Below, one piece after another: positions 17,796-27,600 of a stretch of 64,000 nt of DNA. Each line of letters opens with the position of its first letter. Position 1 is the stretch's first letter. The notes under the pieces were generated by a model. The model did no database searches. It worked only from the letters and a program-made list of their open reading frames with translations, and had not been told where the DNA came from. The DNA lies in the NCBI RefSeq assembly GCF_001602525.1, contig NZ_LSYT01000005.1:124001-188000 (forward strand), written 5' to 3'. Source of the DNA: Flavobacterium chilense (lineage in GTDB: Bacteria > Bacteroidota > Bacteroidia > Flavobacteriales > Flavobacteriaceae). A program made the position numbers and the translations under genes.

Positions 17796-18576
17796 TTTGA
17801 GCCTGATTTACAAAGATTTCGGAATTGTTTAATCTTGTTTGCAAAAACTGTAAGTATACATTTCGCAAAGCTTCGGGTGTTTCATCGGTATCTTCCCATT
17901 GCAGCCATTCCAGCGGAATTGTATTTACAATTTCCTCGAGAATTTCATTGGTTAAAATCGCTTTGAACTCAGTATCTACTTCTTTTAGCAGTGAAGCCTG
18001 AGGCAATAAAACGTGATCTTTTATCAATGCAAACGGACTTTTTGCATGCTGCTCCCAATTGTTCCAGGAATGATGAAAATACAAACACGCGCCATGATCA
18101 ATCAGCCATAATTCTTTGTGCCAAATAAGCATATTGGTATTCTTAAAAGTTCGGTCAACATTGGTAATATAAGCATCCAGCCATACGATTTGCGATGCTA
18201 ATTTAGCATCAACGATAGTTACAACAGGATCAAAAGTAATGGCTCCCGACAAAAAATGAAGTGCCAGATTTAATCCCTGACTTCCTTGTAGTAAATCCTG
18301 AATTTCTTCATCGGCTTCGGTTCTTCCAAAAGCTTCATCGAGATTGGCAAAAACCAGTTCCGGAAGTTGTAGTTTTAGGGCTTTTGCAATTTGTCCGCCT
18401 ACTAATTCGGCTATTAAAGCTTTTACACCGTGTCCGGCTCCTTTAAATTTTAAGACGTATTTAAAATCATCATCGGCTTCAGCCAAAGCGGGTAAAGAAC
18501 CGCCTTCACGCAATGGTGATATATATCGTGTAACGTTTACCGTTCTAAGATCAAAATTGTTTTTCATAAGCAGCAT
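17785..18576 (-). CDS. HipA-like kinase family protein
   Basis: A 263-residue protein of the HipA-related kinase fold. Visible kinase-like motifs are NVDRTFKNTNMLIW (catalytic-loop-like, Asp141) and LIDHG (metal-binding DFG-like, Asp160). A glycine-containing FKGAGHGVKALIAELVGGQIA segment near residues 49-70 resembles the ATP-binding region. It is much shorter than HipA (about 440 residues) and lacks the HipA N-terminal subdomain. ATG 18567 (MKNNFDLRTVNVTRY) is an alternative start. It overlaps the DUF3037 gene by 11 bases. HipA itself phosphorylates glutamyl-tRNA synthetase in toxin-antitoxin systems. Whether this two-gene unit is a toxin-antitoxin pair or something else is not known to me. 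Confidence 0.8.
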   Translation of the reverse strand: MLLMKNNFDLRTVNVTRYISPLREGGSLPALAEADDDFKYVLKFKGAGHGVKALIAELVGGQIAKALKLQLPELVFANLDEAFGRTEADEEIQDLLQGSQGLNLALHFLSGAITFDPVVTIVDAKLASQIVWLDAYITNVDRTFKNTNMLIWHKELWLIDHGACLYFHHSWNNWEQHAKSPFALIKDHVLLPQASLLKEVDTEFKAILTNEILEEIVNTIPLEWLQWEDTDETPEALRNVYLQFLQTRLNNSEIFVNQAQNAR

Positions 18577-18599
18577 TTACTGGAATACAAACTTACTAA

Positions 18600-19065
18600 T
18601 TTAGATTGTTAGATTGTTAGACTTCTTAGATTATTGGATTTCTTAGACTTCTTAGATTGATAGATTGTTGGATTATTGGATTATTGGACTGTTGGATTAT
18701 TGGATTTCTTAGATTATTGGATTGTTTAGATTGTTGGATTGTTAGATTTTGCTTATTTAACGGTAATGATCACACAGATTATGAGATTTTAAAACTATCG
18801 CCATTTTGTAATCCTGAACGAAGTCGAAGGATGTAACAACCGGATCGAGGGCTTCGACTCCGCTCAGCCTGACATTGGGTATTCAGATAAAATTATGATA
18901 AGTACGACCTGAATTACCTCATTACCTCATTACCTCATTACCTCATTACCTCATTATCTCATTATCTCATTATCTCATTATCTCATTATCTAAGAAGTCT
19001 AACAATCTAAGCAGTCTAATAATCTAATAATCCAACAATCCAATAATCTAACAATCTAATTCTAA
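18600..19065. repeat. Low-complexity repeat region with 8-base tandem array
   Basis: The 471-base gap before nnrD contains no gene. On the left (about 18600-18745) GATTxTTxG words repeat irregularly. At 18849-18873 lies the exact reverse complement of the 25-base unit at 7375-7399. At 18913-18992 there is an 8-base tandem array: five ATTACCTC, four ATTATCTC and a degenerate tenth copy. From about 18990 to 19060, CTAAxAATC words repeat, the reverse complement of the left part. The whole could fold as a large hairpin. The tandem array may vary in copy number by slippage. Confidence 0.8.
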
Positions 19066-19896
19066 AAAAGCCTTTCCCAGATTCTCTATAATATCTGAAG
19101 CTATAAACGACTGATAACCTGTTTGTGGCAAAGCAATATCGGCGGTTAATCCGTGGAGGAAAACGCCTAGTTTTACGGCATATTTGGGTTCGTAACCCTG
19201 CGCGATAAAACTTGTTATGATTCCTGTTAGCGTGTCTCCGCTTCCGGCTGTCGCCAATGCAGCGTTTCCGGTTGTGTTTTCGTAGATTTCGCTTTTATTA
19301 ATGATATAAGTTGGCGCGCCTTTCATAACGATAATAACTTTGTATTTTTCAGAAAAAGCAATTGTTTTTTGAAATTTTTCAGATTCTGAATTCCATTTTC
19401 CTATTAAGCGTTCCAGTTCTTTTGGATGAGGTGTCAGAATAGTATTTTCGGGAACCAATTCTAGCCAGGATAAATTTTGTGCTAAAATATTCAATGCATC
19501 GGCATCGAGAACCAAAGGTGTTTTATTGATTCTTAAAAATTCGAACAATGCTTTTTGTGTGCCTAACTCCTGCCCTATTCCCGGACCAATTGCAATTGCC
19601 TGCGGAATTAAAGGAAGGTGTATATTGGTAATAAAATTGGTGTTTTCATCGGTAATAACCATTACTTCGGGAATCGAGATTTGCAGGATCTGATAGCCGC
19701 ACTTGGGTGTAAAAGTAGTTACAAGCCCGCAACCGGATTTTAAACAGGATTTTGAAGCTAAAACGGCTGCGCCTATTTTGCCATAACTTCCGGCAATAAT
19801 CACGGCATGTCCCTGAAGTCCTTTATGTGTGTGAGGATTTACAGGTTTGTAAAATTTCAGAATATCTTCTTTCGTGATTAAAAACGGCTCTTTCAT
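19048..19896 (-). CDS. nnrD: ADP-dependent NAD(P)H-hydrate dehydratase
   Basis: A 282-residue repair enzyme that dehydrates damaged NAD(P)HX back to NAD(P)H using ADP. Family motifs are the [18 protein letters not shown] segment ([10 protein letters not shown]) at about residue 155 and the nucleotide-binding [19 protein letters not shown] near residue 216. Only the dehydratase (YjeF C-terminal) half is encoded. The epimerase half (NnrE) is absent, so it must be elsewhere if present. The C-terminus runs into the CTAAxAATC repeat region, and the last codons share its base pattern, so the repeat borders the gene directly. Confidence 0.92.
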   Translation of the reverse strand: MKEPFLITKEDILKFYKPVNPHTHKGLQGHAVIIAGSYGKIGAAVLASKSCLKSGCGLVTTFTPKCGYQILQISIPEVMVITDENTNFITNIHLPLIPQAIAIGPGIGQELGTQKALFEFLRINKTPLVLDADALNILAQNLSWLELVPENTILTPHPKELERLIGKWNSESEKFQKTIAFSEKYKVIIVMKGAPTYIINKSEIYENTTGNAALATAGSGDTLTGIITSFIAQGYEPKYAVKLGVFLHGLTADIALPQTGYQSFIASDIIENLGKAFLELDC

Positions 19897-19969
19897 GGCA
19901 TTAATTTATGAATTAAAGTTACATAAAAAATGAAGAAGAAAATAGTTCTGGTTACGTTAAATGCCTAGC

Positions 19970-20040
19970 CCTGATAGCAGCGGTATCCTTTTTGTTTTTT
20001 CTTTAAAAACAAAAAGATATAGCGGATAGCAGGAAATAGC
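19970..20040. repeat. Intergenic hairpin repeat between nnrD and gcvT
   Basis: A stem of TATCCTTTTTGTTTTT (19984-19999) with AAAAACAAAAAGATA (20005-20019) is flanked by GATAGCAGCGG and AGCGGATAGCAGG words. From memory, elements of this look are common between Flavobacterium genes. It lies between the divergent nnrD and gcvT. Confidence 0.5.
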
Positions 20041-20095
20041 TCCTAATTGTTGCGAAATTTATAATTTAGACTATAAAAAATTGATATTTTTTAAA

Positions 20096-20103
20096 TAAAT
20101 TTG
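20096..20103 (+). promoter_or_regulatory. -7 promoter box of gcvT
   Basis: TAAATTTG at 20096-20103 matches TAnnTTTG exactly, 25 bases before the gcvT ATG. No well-spaced TTG is seen upstream. No glycine riboswitch-like structure was recognised here. Confidence 0.45.
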
Positions 20104-20128
20104 CGACACAATTTTATAAAACAACACA

Positions 20129-21211
20129 ATGAAAAATACTGCGCTTACGCACATACATGAGAGTTTGGGAGCGAAAATGCTTCCGTTTGCCGGTTATAAT
20201 ATGCCTATTACTTACGAAGGTGTAAATGCTGAACACGAAACAGTTCGTAATAGTGTGGGCGTTTTTGACGTTTCGCATATGGGTGAATTTTTGTTAACAG
20301 GTCCAAATGCTTTGGCTTTGATTCAGAAAGTGACTTCGAATGATGCTTCGACTTTGACTATTGGAAGAGCACAATATTCGTGCTTACCAAACAATGAAGG
20401 CGGAATCGTTGACGATTTGATTGTGTATAAAATGAAAGATGAAGAGTATTTACTGGTTGTAAATGCTTCGAATATTGAAAAAGACTGGAACTGGATTTCA
20501 TCTCACAATGATTTGGGTGTTGAAATGAGAAACTTATCTGATGATTATTCTTTATTGGCTATTCAGGGACCAAAAGCGGTTGAAGCTATGCAGGCTTTAT
20601 CGTCTATAGATTTATCTGCAATTGCTTATTATCATTTTGAAGTGGCTGATTTTGCCGGTTTCAATGATGTAATTATATCAGCTACTGGTTATACCGGTTC
20701 TGGCGGATTTGAAATTTATTGCAAAAATGCTGATGCTGAAGCGATCTGGAATAAGGTTTTTGAAGCTGGTGCTGCTTACGGAATTAAACCTATTGGTCTT
20801 GCTGCCCGTGATACATTACGTCTTGAAATGGGATTCTGCTTATACGGAAACGATATTAACGATACTACTTCTCCGCTTGAAGCAGGTTTAGGATGGATTA
20901 CAAAATTTACTAAGGATTTTACTAATTCTGAAAACCTGAAAAAACAAAAAGAAGAAGGTGTTACTAAAAAATTGGTAGCTTTTGAAATGCAGGAACGTGC
21001 TGTACCAAGACACGATTACGAAATTGTAGATGCTTCGGGAGCTGTTATTGGTGTGGTAACATCTGGAACAATGTCACCTTCTATGAATAAAGGTATTGGT
21101 TTAGGATACGTTACGGTAAACAATAGCGCGGTTGACAGTGATATTTTTATCAGAATTAGAAAAAATGATGTTCCTGCAAAAGTGGTAAAATTACCTTTTT
21201 ACAAGAAATAG
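20129..21211 (+). CDS. gcvT: Glycine cleavage system aminomethyltransferase (T protein)
   Basis: A 360-residue tetrahydrofolate-dependent enzyme. It releases ammonia from the aminomethyl group on the H protein and forms methylene-THF. The N-terminal FDVSHMGEF motif (about residues 46-54), [14 protein letters not shown] (about 186-199) and [12 protein letters not shown] (about 227-238, with the folate-contacting arginine) are all family-typical. Length is normal. No gcvH or gcvP gene lies nearby, so the system is split in this genome. A strong terminator at 21232 makes it a monocistronic unit. Confidence 0.96.
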   Translation: MKNTALTHIHESLGAKMLPFAGYNMPITYEGVNAEHETVRNSVGVFDVSHMGEFLLTGPNALALIQKVTSNDASTLTIGRAQYSCLPNNEGGIVDDLIVYKMKDEEYLLVVNASNIEKDWNWISSHNDLGVEMRNLSDDYSLLAIQGPKAVEAMQALSSIDLSAIAYYHFEVADFAGFNDVIISATGYTGSGGFEIYCKNADAEAIWNKVFEAGAAYGIKPIGLAARDTLRLEMGFCLYGNDINDTTSPLEAGLGWITKFTKDFTNSENLKKQKEEGVTKKLVAFEMQERAVPRHDYEIVDASGAVIGVVTSGTMSPSMNKGIGLGYVTVNNSAVDSDIFIRIRKNDVPAKVVKLPFYKK

Positions 21212-21231
21212 TTTTTATAAAACATATTTAG

Positions 21232-21264
21232 AATGCGTTACCTAAAAGAGTAACGCATTTTTTT
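21232..21264 (+). terminator. Rho-independent terminator after gcvT
   Basis: AATGCGTTAC (21232-21241) pairs perfectly with GTAACGCATT (21250-21259), with an 8-base loop followed by a T run. Confidence 0.9.
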
Positions 21265-21408
21265 TGCAGTAAACTCAATACAAGAATTAATTACCAGCTG
21301 AATTTCTTACTAAAAAGAAATTATTCTGATGTAAGAAATTTTACAAAAATTGTAACTTTTTATCAAAAAATAAAATGTAATTTTAGACTAAACGAAGATT
21401 TTCGATTT

Positions 21409-23439
21409 ATGAAAAAAATATTACTGGTATTGATATTAGGTACAAATGTCCTGTTTAGTCAAAATAGTGACAACACCTGCGACATAATAAATAAAATAAA
21501 TGCCCTTATCCAGGCAGACCATATTCGACCAAAACCGGTGGACGATAGTTTATCGATTTTTGTTTTTGATAATCTGATGAACGAACTGGATCCTTCACGA
21601 AATATATTTTTTAAAACAGAATACGACGAACTGGTTGATAAATATCGTACCAATCTCGACGATTTGATTCTTAGTGACCATTGCGATTTTCTAACCGATA
21701 TTACTGATAAATATAAAAATGGTCTTTTGAGAACTAAAGCTGTTCTGGAAAAAATCCAGAAAGAGCCAATCGATTATAATAAAAATGATACTATCCGATT
21801 TTATAAAAAATCATTTCCTTTTTATCTGAAAAAAGAAGATGTAGAGAAAGTATGGCTCAAAAAAATACGTTATCAGATTCTGGATGAAATTGCCGAAACT
21901 AGTGATAACCTGGATTCTATAAAAGCGAATTTTAAGTCTATTGAATTCAAAGCAAAAAATCTGGTTCTTTCGAATGAAATATGCCGAATTAATACACTTT
22001 TAGAAACAAATGTCAAGCAGGAAGAAAAGGTATACAATTTCTTTTGTACCTATTTTGACCCGCATACGGCTTATTTTAGTGATGATTCTAAAACAAGTTT
22101 CGTAGCCTCTTTATCAAAAGAGCATTTGTCTTTAGGAATGACTGTAAATCTAAACGAGAAAAACGAAATTATTGTAGCCGAGCTTGATCCTAATGGTCCT
22201 GCCTATCAAACAGGACAAATAAAAAAAGGCGATCAGATTGTGTCTATATCCAATCAAAAAGAAACTTTGCAGGTTTCGTGCGCCTCACTGGAAACTATTT
22301 CGACCATGATTTTGTCTGAATCTAATAAGAATATCACACTTACGCTAAAGCGAAACGCAGGCAAGACATTTGATGTTTTCATCGAGAAAAAAGTAATGAA
22401 AGATGAAGACAATTCTGTTTTTAGTTTCATTGTGGGGAAAGACAGCAAAATTGGGTATATTAAAATCCCTAGTTTTTATGCTGATTTAGATGGAAACACC
22501 CGAAAAGGCTGTGCTGATGATGTTGCCCGCGAAGTTTTGAAACTGGAAAAAGATAATATTCAAGGTCTTGTAATTGATTTGATCGATAATGGTGGAGGAT
22601 CGATGGAGGAAGCTATAAAACTAGCCGGAATGTTTATCGATTATGGCCCTCTTTCTATTGTTGTAGATAACACGCAAAGTAAATCGGTTATTAATGATCC
22701 TTATAAAGGTCTTATTTATAAAGGTCCGATCGTGATTTTGGTAAACAGCAATACAGCTTCGGCAAGTGAGTTTTTCTCTTCTATATTACAAGATTACAAT
22801 CGTGCTTTATTAATAGGAAGCAATACACTCGGCAAAGCAACCATGCAAACCATTCTTTCGCTTGACGAAACTAAAAATACTGATTTCTTAAAAATTACAA
22901 TCAACAAATTTTACAGGGTTACAGGAAAGAGTCATCAGTATATTGGTGTAAAACCGGATGTTGTTTTACCTGAATTTTATGAAAGTGTTTATCAAAAAGA
23001 AAGTGATTTTCCTACTGCGATAAAAAACGACAGTTTAGAACCTTTTTTAAAGTTTAAACCTTACGTAAAAAGAAGTCTTATTGATAAACTGGCGAAAAAC
23101 AGTACTGCCAGATTATCTGATAATTACTTTTTTAATAACATCAAAAAAATCAATTTAAAAATCGATCAGTTGGTAAACACACCTAAAGCGGAACTTCCGA
23201 TGACTCTTGATGCAGTTTTTAATCAGAAAAAAACAATAAATGCCCTTTGGACTGAGATCAATACTTTTAATGATGAAAATAACCCGCTGGATGTCTACAA
23301 TTCTAGTGTAAATCAGTTTTTACTGGGTTCGTATCCAAATGATAAAACGATAAATCAATACCAGATTGATAATCTAAAAACGAATCCGTACCTAAACGAA
23401 GCTGTAAATATCATTAATGAGTTTAATGCTTCGAAATAG
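21409..23439 (+). CDS. S41-family carboxyl-terminal processing protease, exported
   Basis: A 676-residue Tsp/Prc-like periplasmic protease. An N-terminal signal peptide (MKKILLVLILGTNVLFSQ) is followed by an N-terminal helical domain. A PDZ domain lies at about 235-320 (with GPAYQTGQIKKGDQIVSI) and the S41 catalytic core at about 340-530. The catalytic Ser451 (NTASASEFF) and Lys476 (NTLGKATMQ) are present at the 25-residue spacing of E. coli Prc. The C-terminal helical part resembles Prc. It probably degrades or trims periplasmic proteins. It is flanked by terminators and repeats and is likely transcribed alone. Confidence 0.93.
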   Translation: MKKILLVLILGTNVLFSQNSDNTCDIINKINALIQADHIRPKPVDDSLSIFVFDNLMNELDPSRNIFFKTEYDELVDKYRTNLDDLILSDHCDFLTDITDKYKNGLLRTKAVLEKIQKEPIDYNKNDTIRFYKKSFPFYLKKEDVEKVWLKKIRYQILDEIAETSDNLDSIKANFKSIEFKAKNLVLSNEICRINTLLETNVKQEEKVYNFFCTYFDPHTAYFSDDSKTSFVASLSKEHLSLGMTVNLNEKNEIIVAELDPNGPAYQTGQIKKGDQIVSISNQKETLQVSCASLETISTMILSESNKNITLTLKRNAGKTFDVFIEKKVMKDEDNSVFSFIVGKDSKIGYIKIPSFYADLDGNTRKGCADDVAREVLKLEKDNIQGLVIDLIDNGGGSMEEAIKLAGMFIDYGPLSIVVDNTQSKSVINDPYKGLIYKGPIVILVNSNTASASEFFSSILQDYNRALLIGSNTLGKATMQTILSLDETKNTDFLKITINKFYRVTGKSHQYIGVKPDVVLPEFYESVYQKESDFPTAIKNDSLEPFLKFKPYVKRSLIDKLAKNSTARLSDNYFFNNIKKINLKIDQLVNTPKAELPMTLDAVFNQKKTINALWTEINTFNDENNPLDVYNSSVNQFLLGSYPNDKTINQYQIDNLKTNPYLNEAVNIINEFNASK

Positions 23440-23712
23440 ATTTCAGGTTTGAAATGAGAATAAAAAATAAAATGCAAAGTCTTTTAATCTAAAGTATATT
23501 GATAAATGCAAAGAACACAAAGCTTTGCGAACTTTACTTTTTCTATAGCGTTTTAATTGAGAACTAGCTTTGTGTGCTTTGCAGTAAAACGTATACAAAC
23601 CTATCTTCATTTTAAAAACGGAAACCTAAAACATAAAACTTTTTAACATCTAACTTCTAACCAACGCTAAAAAAAGAATAAAATTGATTTTGGAAAAATA
23701 AGGAATAACCGT
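23440..23712. repeat. GCAAAG/CTTTG inverted repeat region upstream of yebC
   Basis: The gap after the S41 peptidase has no gene. GCAAAGAACACAAAGCT (23508-23524) and AGCTTTGTGTGCTTTGC (23566-23582) are reverse complements with one mismatch, forming a 17-base stem over a 41-base loop. It is the same repeat class as at 15291-15352. It may act as the transcript end of the peptidase gene. Confidence 0.65.
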
Positions 23713-23720
23713 ATTTTTGC
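23689..23720 (+). promoter_or_regulatory. Promoter of yebC
   Basis: TTTTG (23689-23693), a 19-base spacer and TATTTTTG (23713-23720) match the Flavobacterium consensus closely. The expected start of transcription is near 23726, about 17 bases before the ATG. Confidence 0.7.
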
Positions 23721-23742
23721 ATCACAAAACTAAAAATTAGAA

Positions 23743-24456
23743 ATGGGAAGAGCGTTCGAATTTAGAAAAGGAAGAAAAATGAAACGTTGGTCAGCAATGG
23801 CTAAAACATTTACCCGAATTGGTAAAGACATCGTTATGGCTGTTAAAGAAGGCGGACCTAACCCAGATGCCAACTCTAGATTAAGAGCTGTAATACAAAA
23901 TGCAAAAGCCGCTAACATGCCGAAAGACAATGTGGAGCGTGCAATAAAAAATGCAAGTAATAAAGATACTGCCAACTATAAAGAAATTTTGTTTGAAGGA
24001 TATGCCCCTCACGGAATTGCTATCCTGATCGAAACAGCATCTGACAATAATAACAGAACTGTAGCAAACATTCGCAGCTACTTTAACAAATGCAACGGAA
24101 CAATGGGAACTCAGGGTTCTGTTGAATTTATGTTTGACCATACTTGCAACTTCAGAATTGCAAATAATGGTCTTGACGCTGAGGAATTAGAGTTAGAGTT
24201 AATTGATTTTGGTGCCGAGGAAGTTTTTGAAGACGAAGACGGAATCTTAATCTACGCTCCTTTTGGAAGCTTTGGTGCTTTACAGAAAGAATTAGAAAAC
24301 AGAGGTCTTGAAATTTTATCTTCTGGTTTTGAGCGTATTCCACAAATCACAAAAGAACTTACTGAAGCTCAAATCGCTGATGTTGAAAAACTAATCGAAA
24401 AAATTGAAGAAGATGATGACGTAATGAACGTTTATCATACGATGAAAGAAGAGTAA
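23743..24456 (+). CDS. yebC: YebC/PmpR-family protein (translation and transcription regulator)
   Basis: A 237-residue member of the YebC/PmpR family. The family-typical N-terminus MGRAFEFRKGRKMKRWSAMA, the conserved GGPNPDANSRLRAVIQNAK block (about 40-58) and YEGYAPHG-like FEGYAPHGIAIL (about 85-96) are present. Members were described as DNA-binding regulators, and more recent work links them to relief of ribosome stalling at proline-rich stretches. Length is normal. It is a single gene with its own promoter and terminator. Confidence 0.95.
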   Translation: MGRAFEFRKGRKMKRWSAMAKTFTRIGKDIVMAVKEGGPNPDANSRLRAVIQNAKAANMPKDNVERAIKNASNKDTANYKEILFEGYAPHGIAILIETASDNNNRTVANIRSYFNKCNGTMGTQGSVEFMFDHTCNFRIANNGLDAEELELELIDFGAEEVFEDEDGILIYAPFGSFGALQKELENRGLEILSSGFERIPQITKELTEAQIADVEKLIEKIEEDDDVMNVYHTMKEE

Positions 24457-24480
24457 TATTTTTCTTTTTATATTATAAAA

Positions 24481-24511
24481 AAAAACTCCAGAGAGATCTG
24501 GAGTTTTTTTT
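24481..24511 (+). terminator. Rho-independent terminator after yebC
   Basis: AAAAACTCCAGA (24481-24492) pairs perfectly with TCTGGAGTTTTT (24497-24508), with a GAGA loop and a T run to 24511. Confidence 0.92.
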
Positions 24512-24695
24512 GCTATAATGTGGAATCCCGTAAAGATAAAAATAAGGAATGTTTTAAGTTTGGCAGATTAATTTGGAGCTGGGAATAATATAAAATTTAA
24601 CAGGAATGTTATAATAACTTTTTATAAACAATTTTTTTCCTATTAATTTTTTTTTATATTGGCTCTCTAAATGCCCAACCAAAACCTACAAAAAA

Positions 24696-27600
24696 TTGAA
24701 AAAAACTACTCTTAGATTACGCTTACTCGTATACATTTTAGTTTTATTTACGACCAGTTTCAACTGTTTTTCAAGCACTTATACAGATACGATAAGTAAT
24801 TCGAAAAAACTTTCACTTAGTAAGAATAATACTCCAAAGCCTAATTTTCTTCCTGAGAATAATTTCTTCAATTTTATTCAAAATTCTGAAAGTGAGTTTA
24901 CGAATGAATACCTAAGAAAGAATTTTCCTATTGCAGAACAAACTTCTGATGACTTACAAAAAGCAATAGCTACTTGTCTCAAAATAGATGAAAATGGTAA
25001 CCTTACTGACAATCTCGAACCTAAAAGTCTGTCGCAGTTACCTTTGGGTATAAAAAAGACAATTGGCGGTATTCAATATCTTTTAGGAATTAGTAATGCA
25101 AAATTTACCCCTGAATATACAGAGCTAACGGCTTTTGTCAGAATCATTATACCACAACACGGAGCTGACGGAAAACCAAAGGAATTATTTTTTGGGGCAA
25201 ACAACATCAAATTGAGTCATAAAGGTGGTTTAGTTGGTGATACTAATTTGATCTTACTTGGTGATGTACCTATTAAAATAAACGGCGAAAACTTATTATT
25301 GATCCTCAAAGGAGGAATGGATATGAAGACAGGTGCCGTTGCTAACAAAACCTATGTAACTATCGATTGTAATGGTTTTAAGGAACTTGGAATAACAGCT
25401 GATGTACAATTTTCAAGAAATATTCTGGAGCCGGTAGACAATAATTATGTAGCTCTCCCTTCTCCTGCTCTTGTTACCGGAAACTTTAAAACTATTGTTT
25501 CAAACTGGAACGATATTTTGGTCGAAATATCATTACCTAAGTTTCAGTTAACATCTAAAAAAGGTTTTTGCTTTGAATTAAATAACGCTGTAATCGATTT
25601 TAGTGATTTACAGAACTCTAAAAGTGTAAAATGGCCACCGGATTATGCTGCAAAATATTTAGTACCCGGAAATGAAAATCTTTGGCGTGGTCTTTATGTA
25701 CAATCTCTTAAAATAGTTTTACCTGAAGAGTTTAAGAAAAAAGAAAGCAAGGAAAGGATTCGCTTTGAAGCGACAGATTTATTAATTGACCGTATGGGAG
25801 TTTCCGGAACATTTTCGGGAAATAATCTAATAGGTATTGATGAAGGAAACGCATCAGGATGGCAAATGTCTCTTGATAATATAAGTATAACCTTAGTTGC
25901 CAATTCTTTAACATCTGCCAGTTTTGGCGGGGATATTCTTCTACCTCTTTCAGAAAAATCAGCAAATTGTAATGCCGGTGCGAGATCAGAGTTAGCGTAT
26001 AAAGCATTAATAGATCCCGTTAATAATGAATATGTTTTAAATGCACAGGTAACAAACGGTTTATGTTTTCAGGCCTTTAAGGCAAATGCTATTATAGAAA
26101 AAAACTCTTATATAGAGTTAAAAGTCAAGGATGGTAACTTTTTACCAAAAGCAGTTCTGTACGGTACGCTATCCTTAAAAGCCAGTAACAAACCAATTAC
26201 GGCTGCTGAAGCCCAATCCGGAACGAATGCAGAAACTAAAGAAACTGTTGACTTTAAAGGAATTATATTTCAGAATTTAACCCTGCAAACAGTATCTCCA
26301 TACTTAAGTGCAGATTATTTTGGATATAAAAATATTCAGGGTAAAGATGCCACTGTTAGTAATTTTCCGGTAACGATTAATGAAATTGCTTTAATTACCA
26401 GTCCTGAAAGCGCTAGTTTAAAGGTTGATCTTGCTATTAATATGATGGAAAATCAATTTAATGGGCAGACTAAATTTTATGTGGTTGGGAAATTTGGTAA
26501 AGATCAGGGAATTCAGAAATGGAAATATGACCATCTTAAATTTGAAGAAATTTCAATTACAGCCGATTTAGGCGGAATGAAATTAAAAGGTAGCATTGCC
26601 ATAATGGATAATGATCCTGTTTATGGTAAAGGCTTTAAAGGATCCTTAAGTTGCGATTTTACTGGTGGTATTAAAGTAGAAGCCAATGCTATTTTTGGAT
26701 CTACAACGTTTAGATATTGGTATGTTGATGCGATGGTAGATAATTTAAACATCCCTGCAGGAGCTATTACATTTAAAGGCTTTGGCGGAGGTGCTTACTA
26801 TCGAATGAAAAAAGATGGTTTCAGCAACCGATTTGCTGCTTCAGGATCAAATTATGTACCCGATATCGATTCAGGATTAGGAGTAAAAGCCATAATCAAA
26901 TTTGCCGGTACCGCTACTGCAAATGCATTTTGGGGCGGATGTGGTTTTGAAATTGCCTTTAATAGCAATTCTGGTATAAACAGAATTAGTATTTATGGTG
27001 AAGGTCACGTAATGCAAACTTTTGTAATACCTGGTGCAGAGGCATTAACGGGTGCTTTAAAAGCAGTAACCGAAAATGAGTCCCTTCTTTCTAAAGTAGC
27101 ATTAGAAGCCTTAAAAACAACAAACCTATCAAAAGCTGCTGAACAATTATATCCAAATGATGTAAAAAACTCAATGGGAATTAATGCCTTTGCTGCTATT
27201 GAATATGACTTTAGAGCAAAAACATTACACGGATCTTTTGACTTATACATTGATACTCCGGGTGGTTTTATAAAAGGTCGTGCGTCAGGAAACCGTGCAG
27301 GATGGGCAGTATTACATTTTGGTCCGGACAAATGGTACATCCATATGGGAAAACCAACAGACAGATTAGGAATAAAACTTGCCGTTGGTCCTATAGAAGT
27401 TGAAGCCGGAGGTTACTTTATGCTTGGAGATGAAATTCCTGGAAGTCCTCCACCACCAGATATTGTTGCGCAATTACTGGGTGTAGATGTTGCAAAACTG
27501 AACTACATGCGAGATGAAAACAGCGTTGCTTCGGGTAAAGGTTTTGCTTTTGGTGCAGATTTTAGCCTTAAAACAGGAAATTTAAGCTTTTTGATGTTCT

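Noticed and set aside
18913..18992. CRISPR array
   Set aside because: The repeat unit is only 8 bases with no spacers and no cas genes nearby; it is a simple tandem repeat.
20040..20128. Glycine riboswitch before gcvT
   Set aside because: The gap between the -7 box and the ATG is too short (25 bases) to hold an aptamer, and no conserved glycine-aptamer core was seen.
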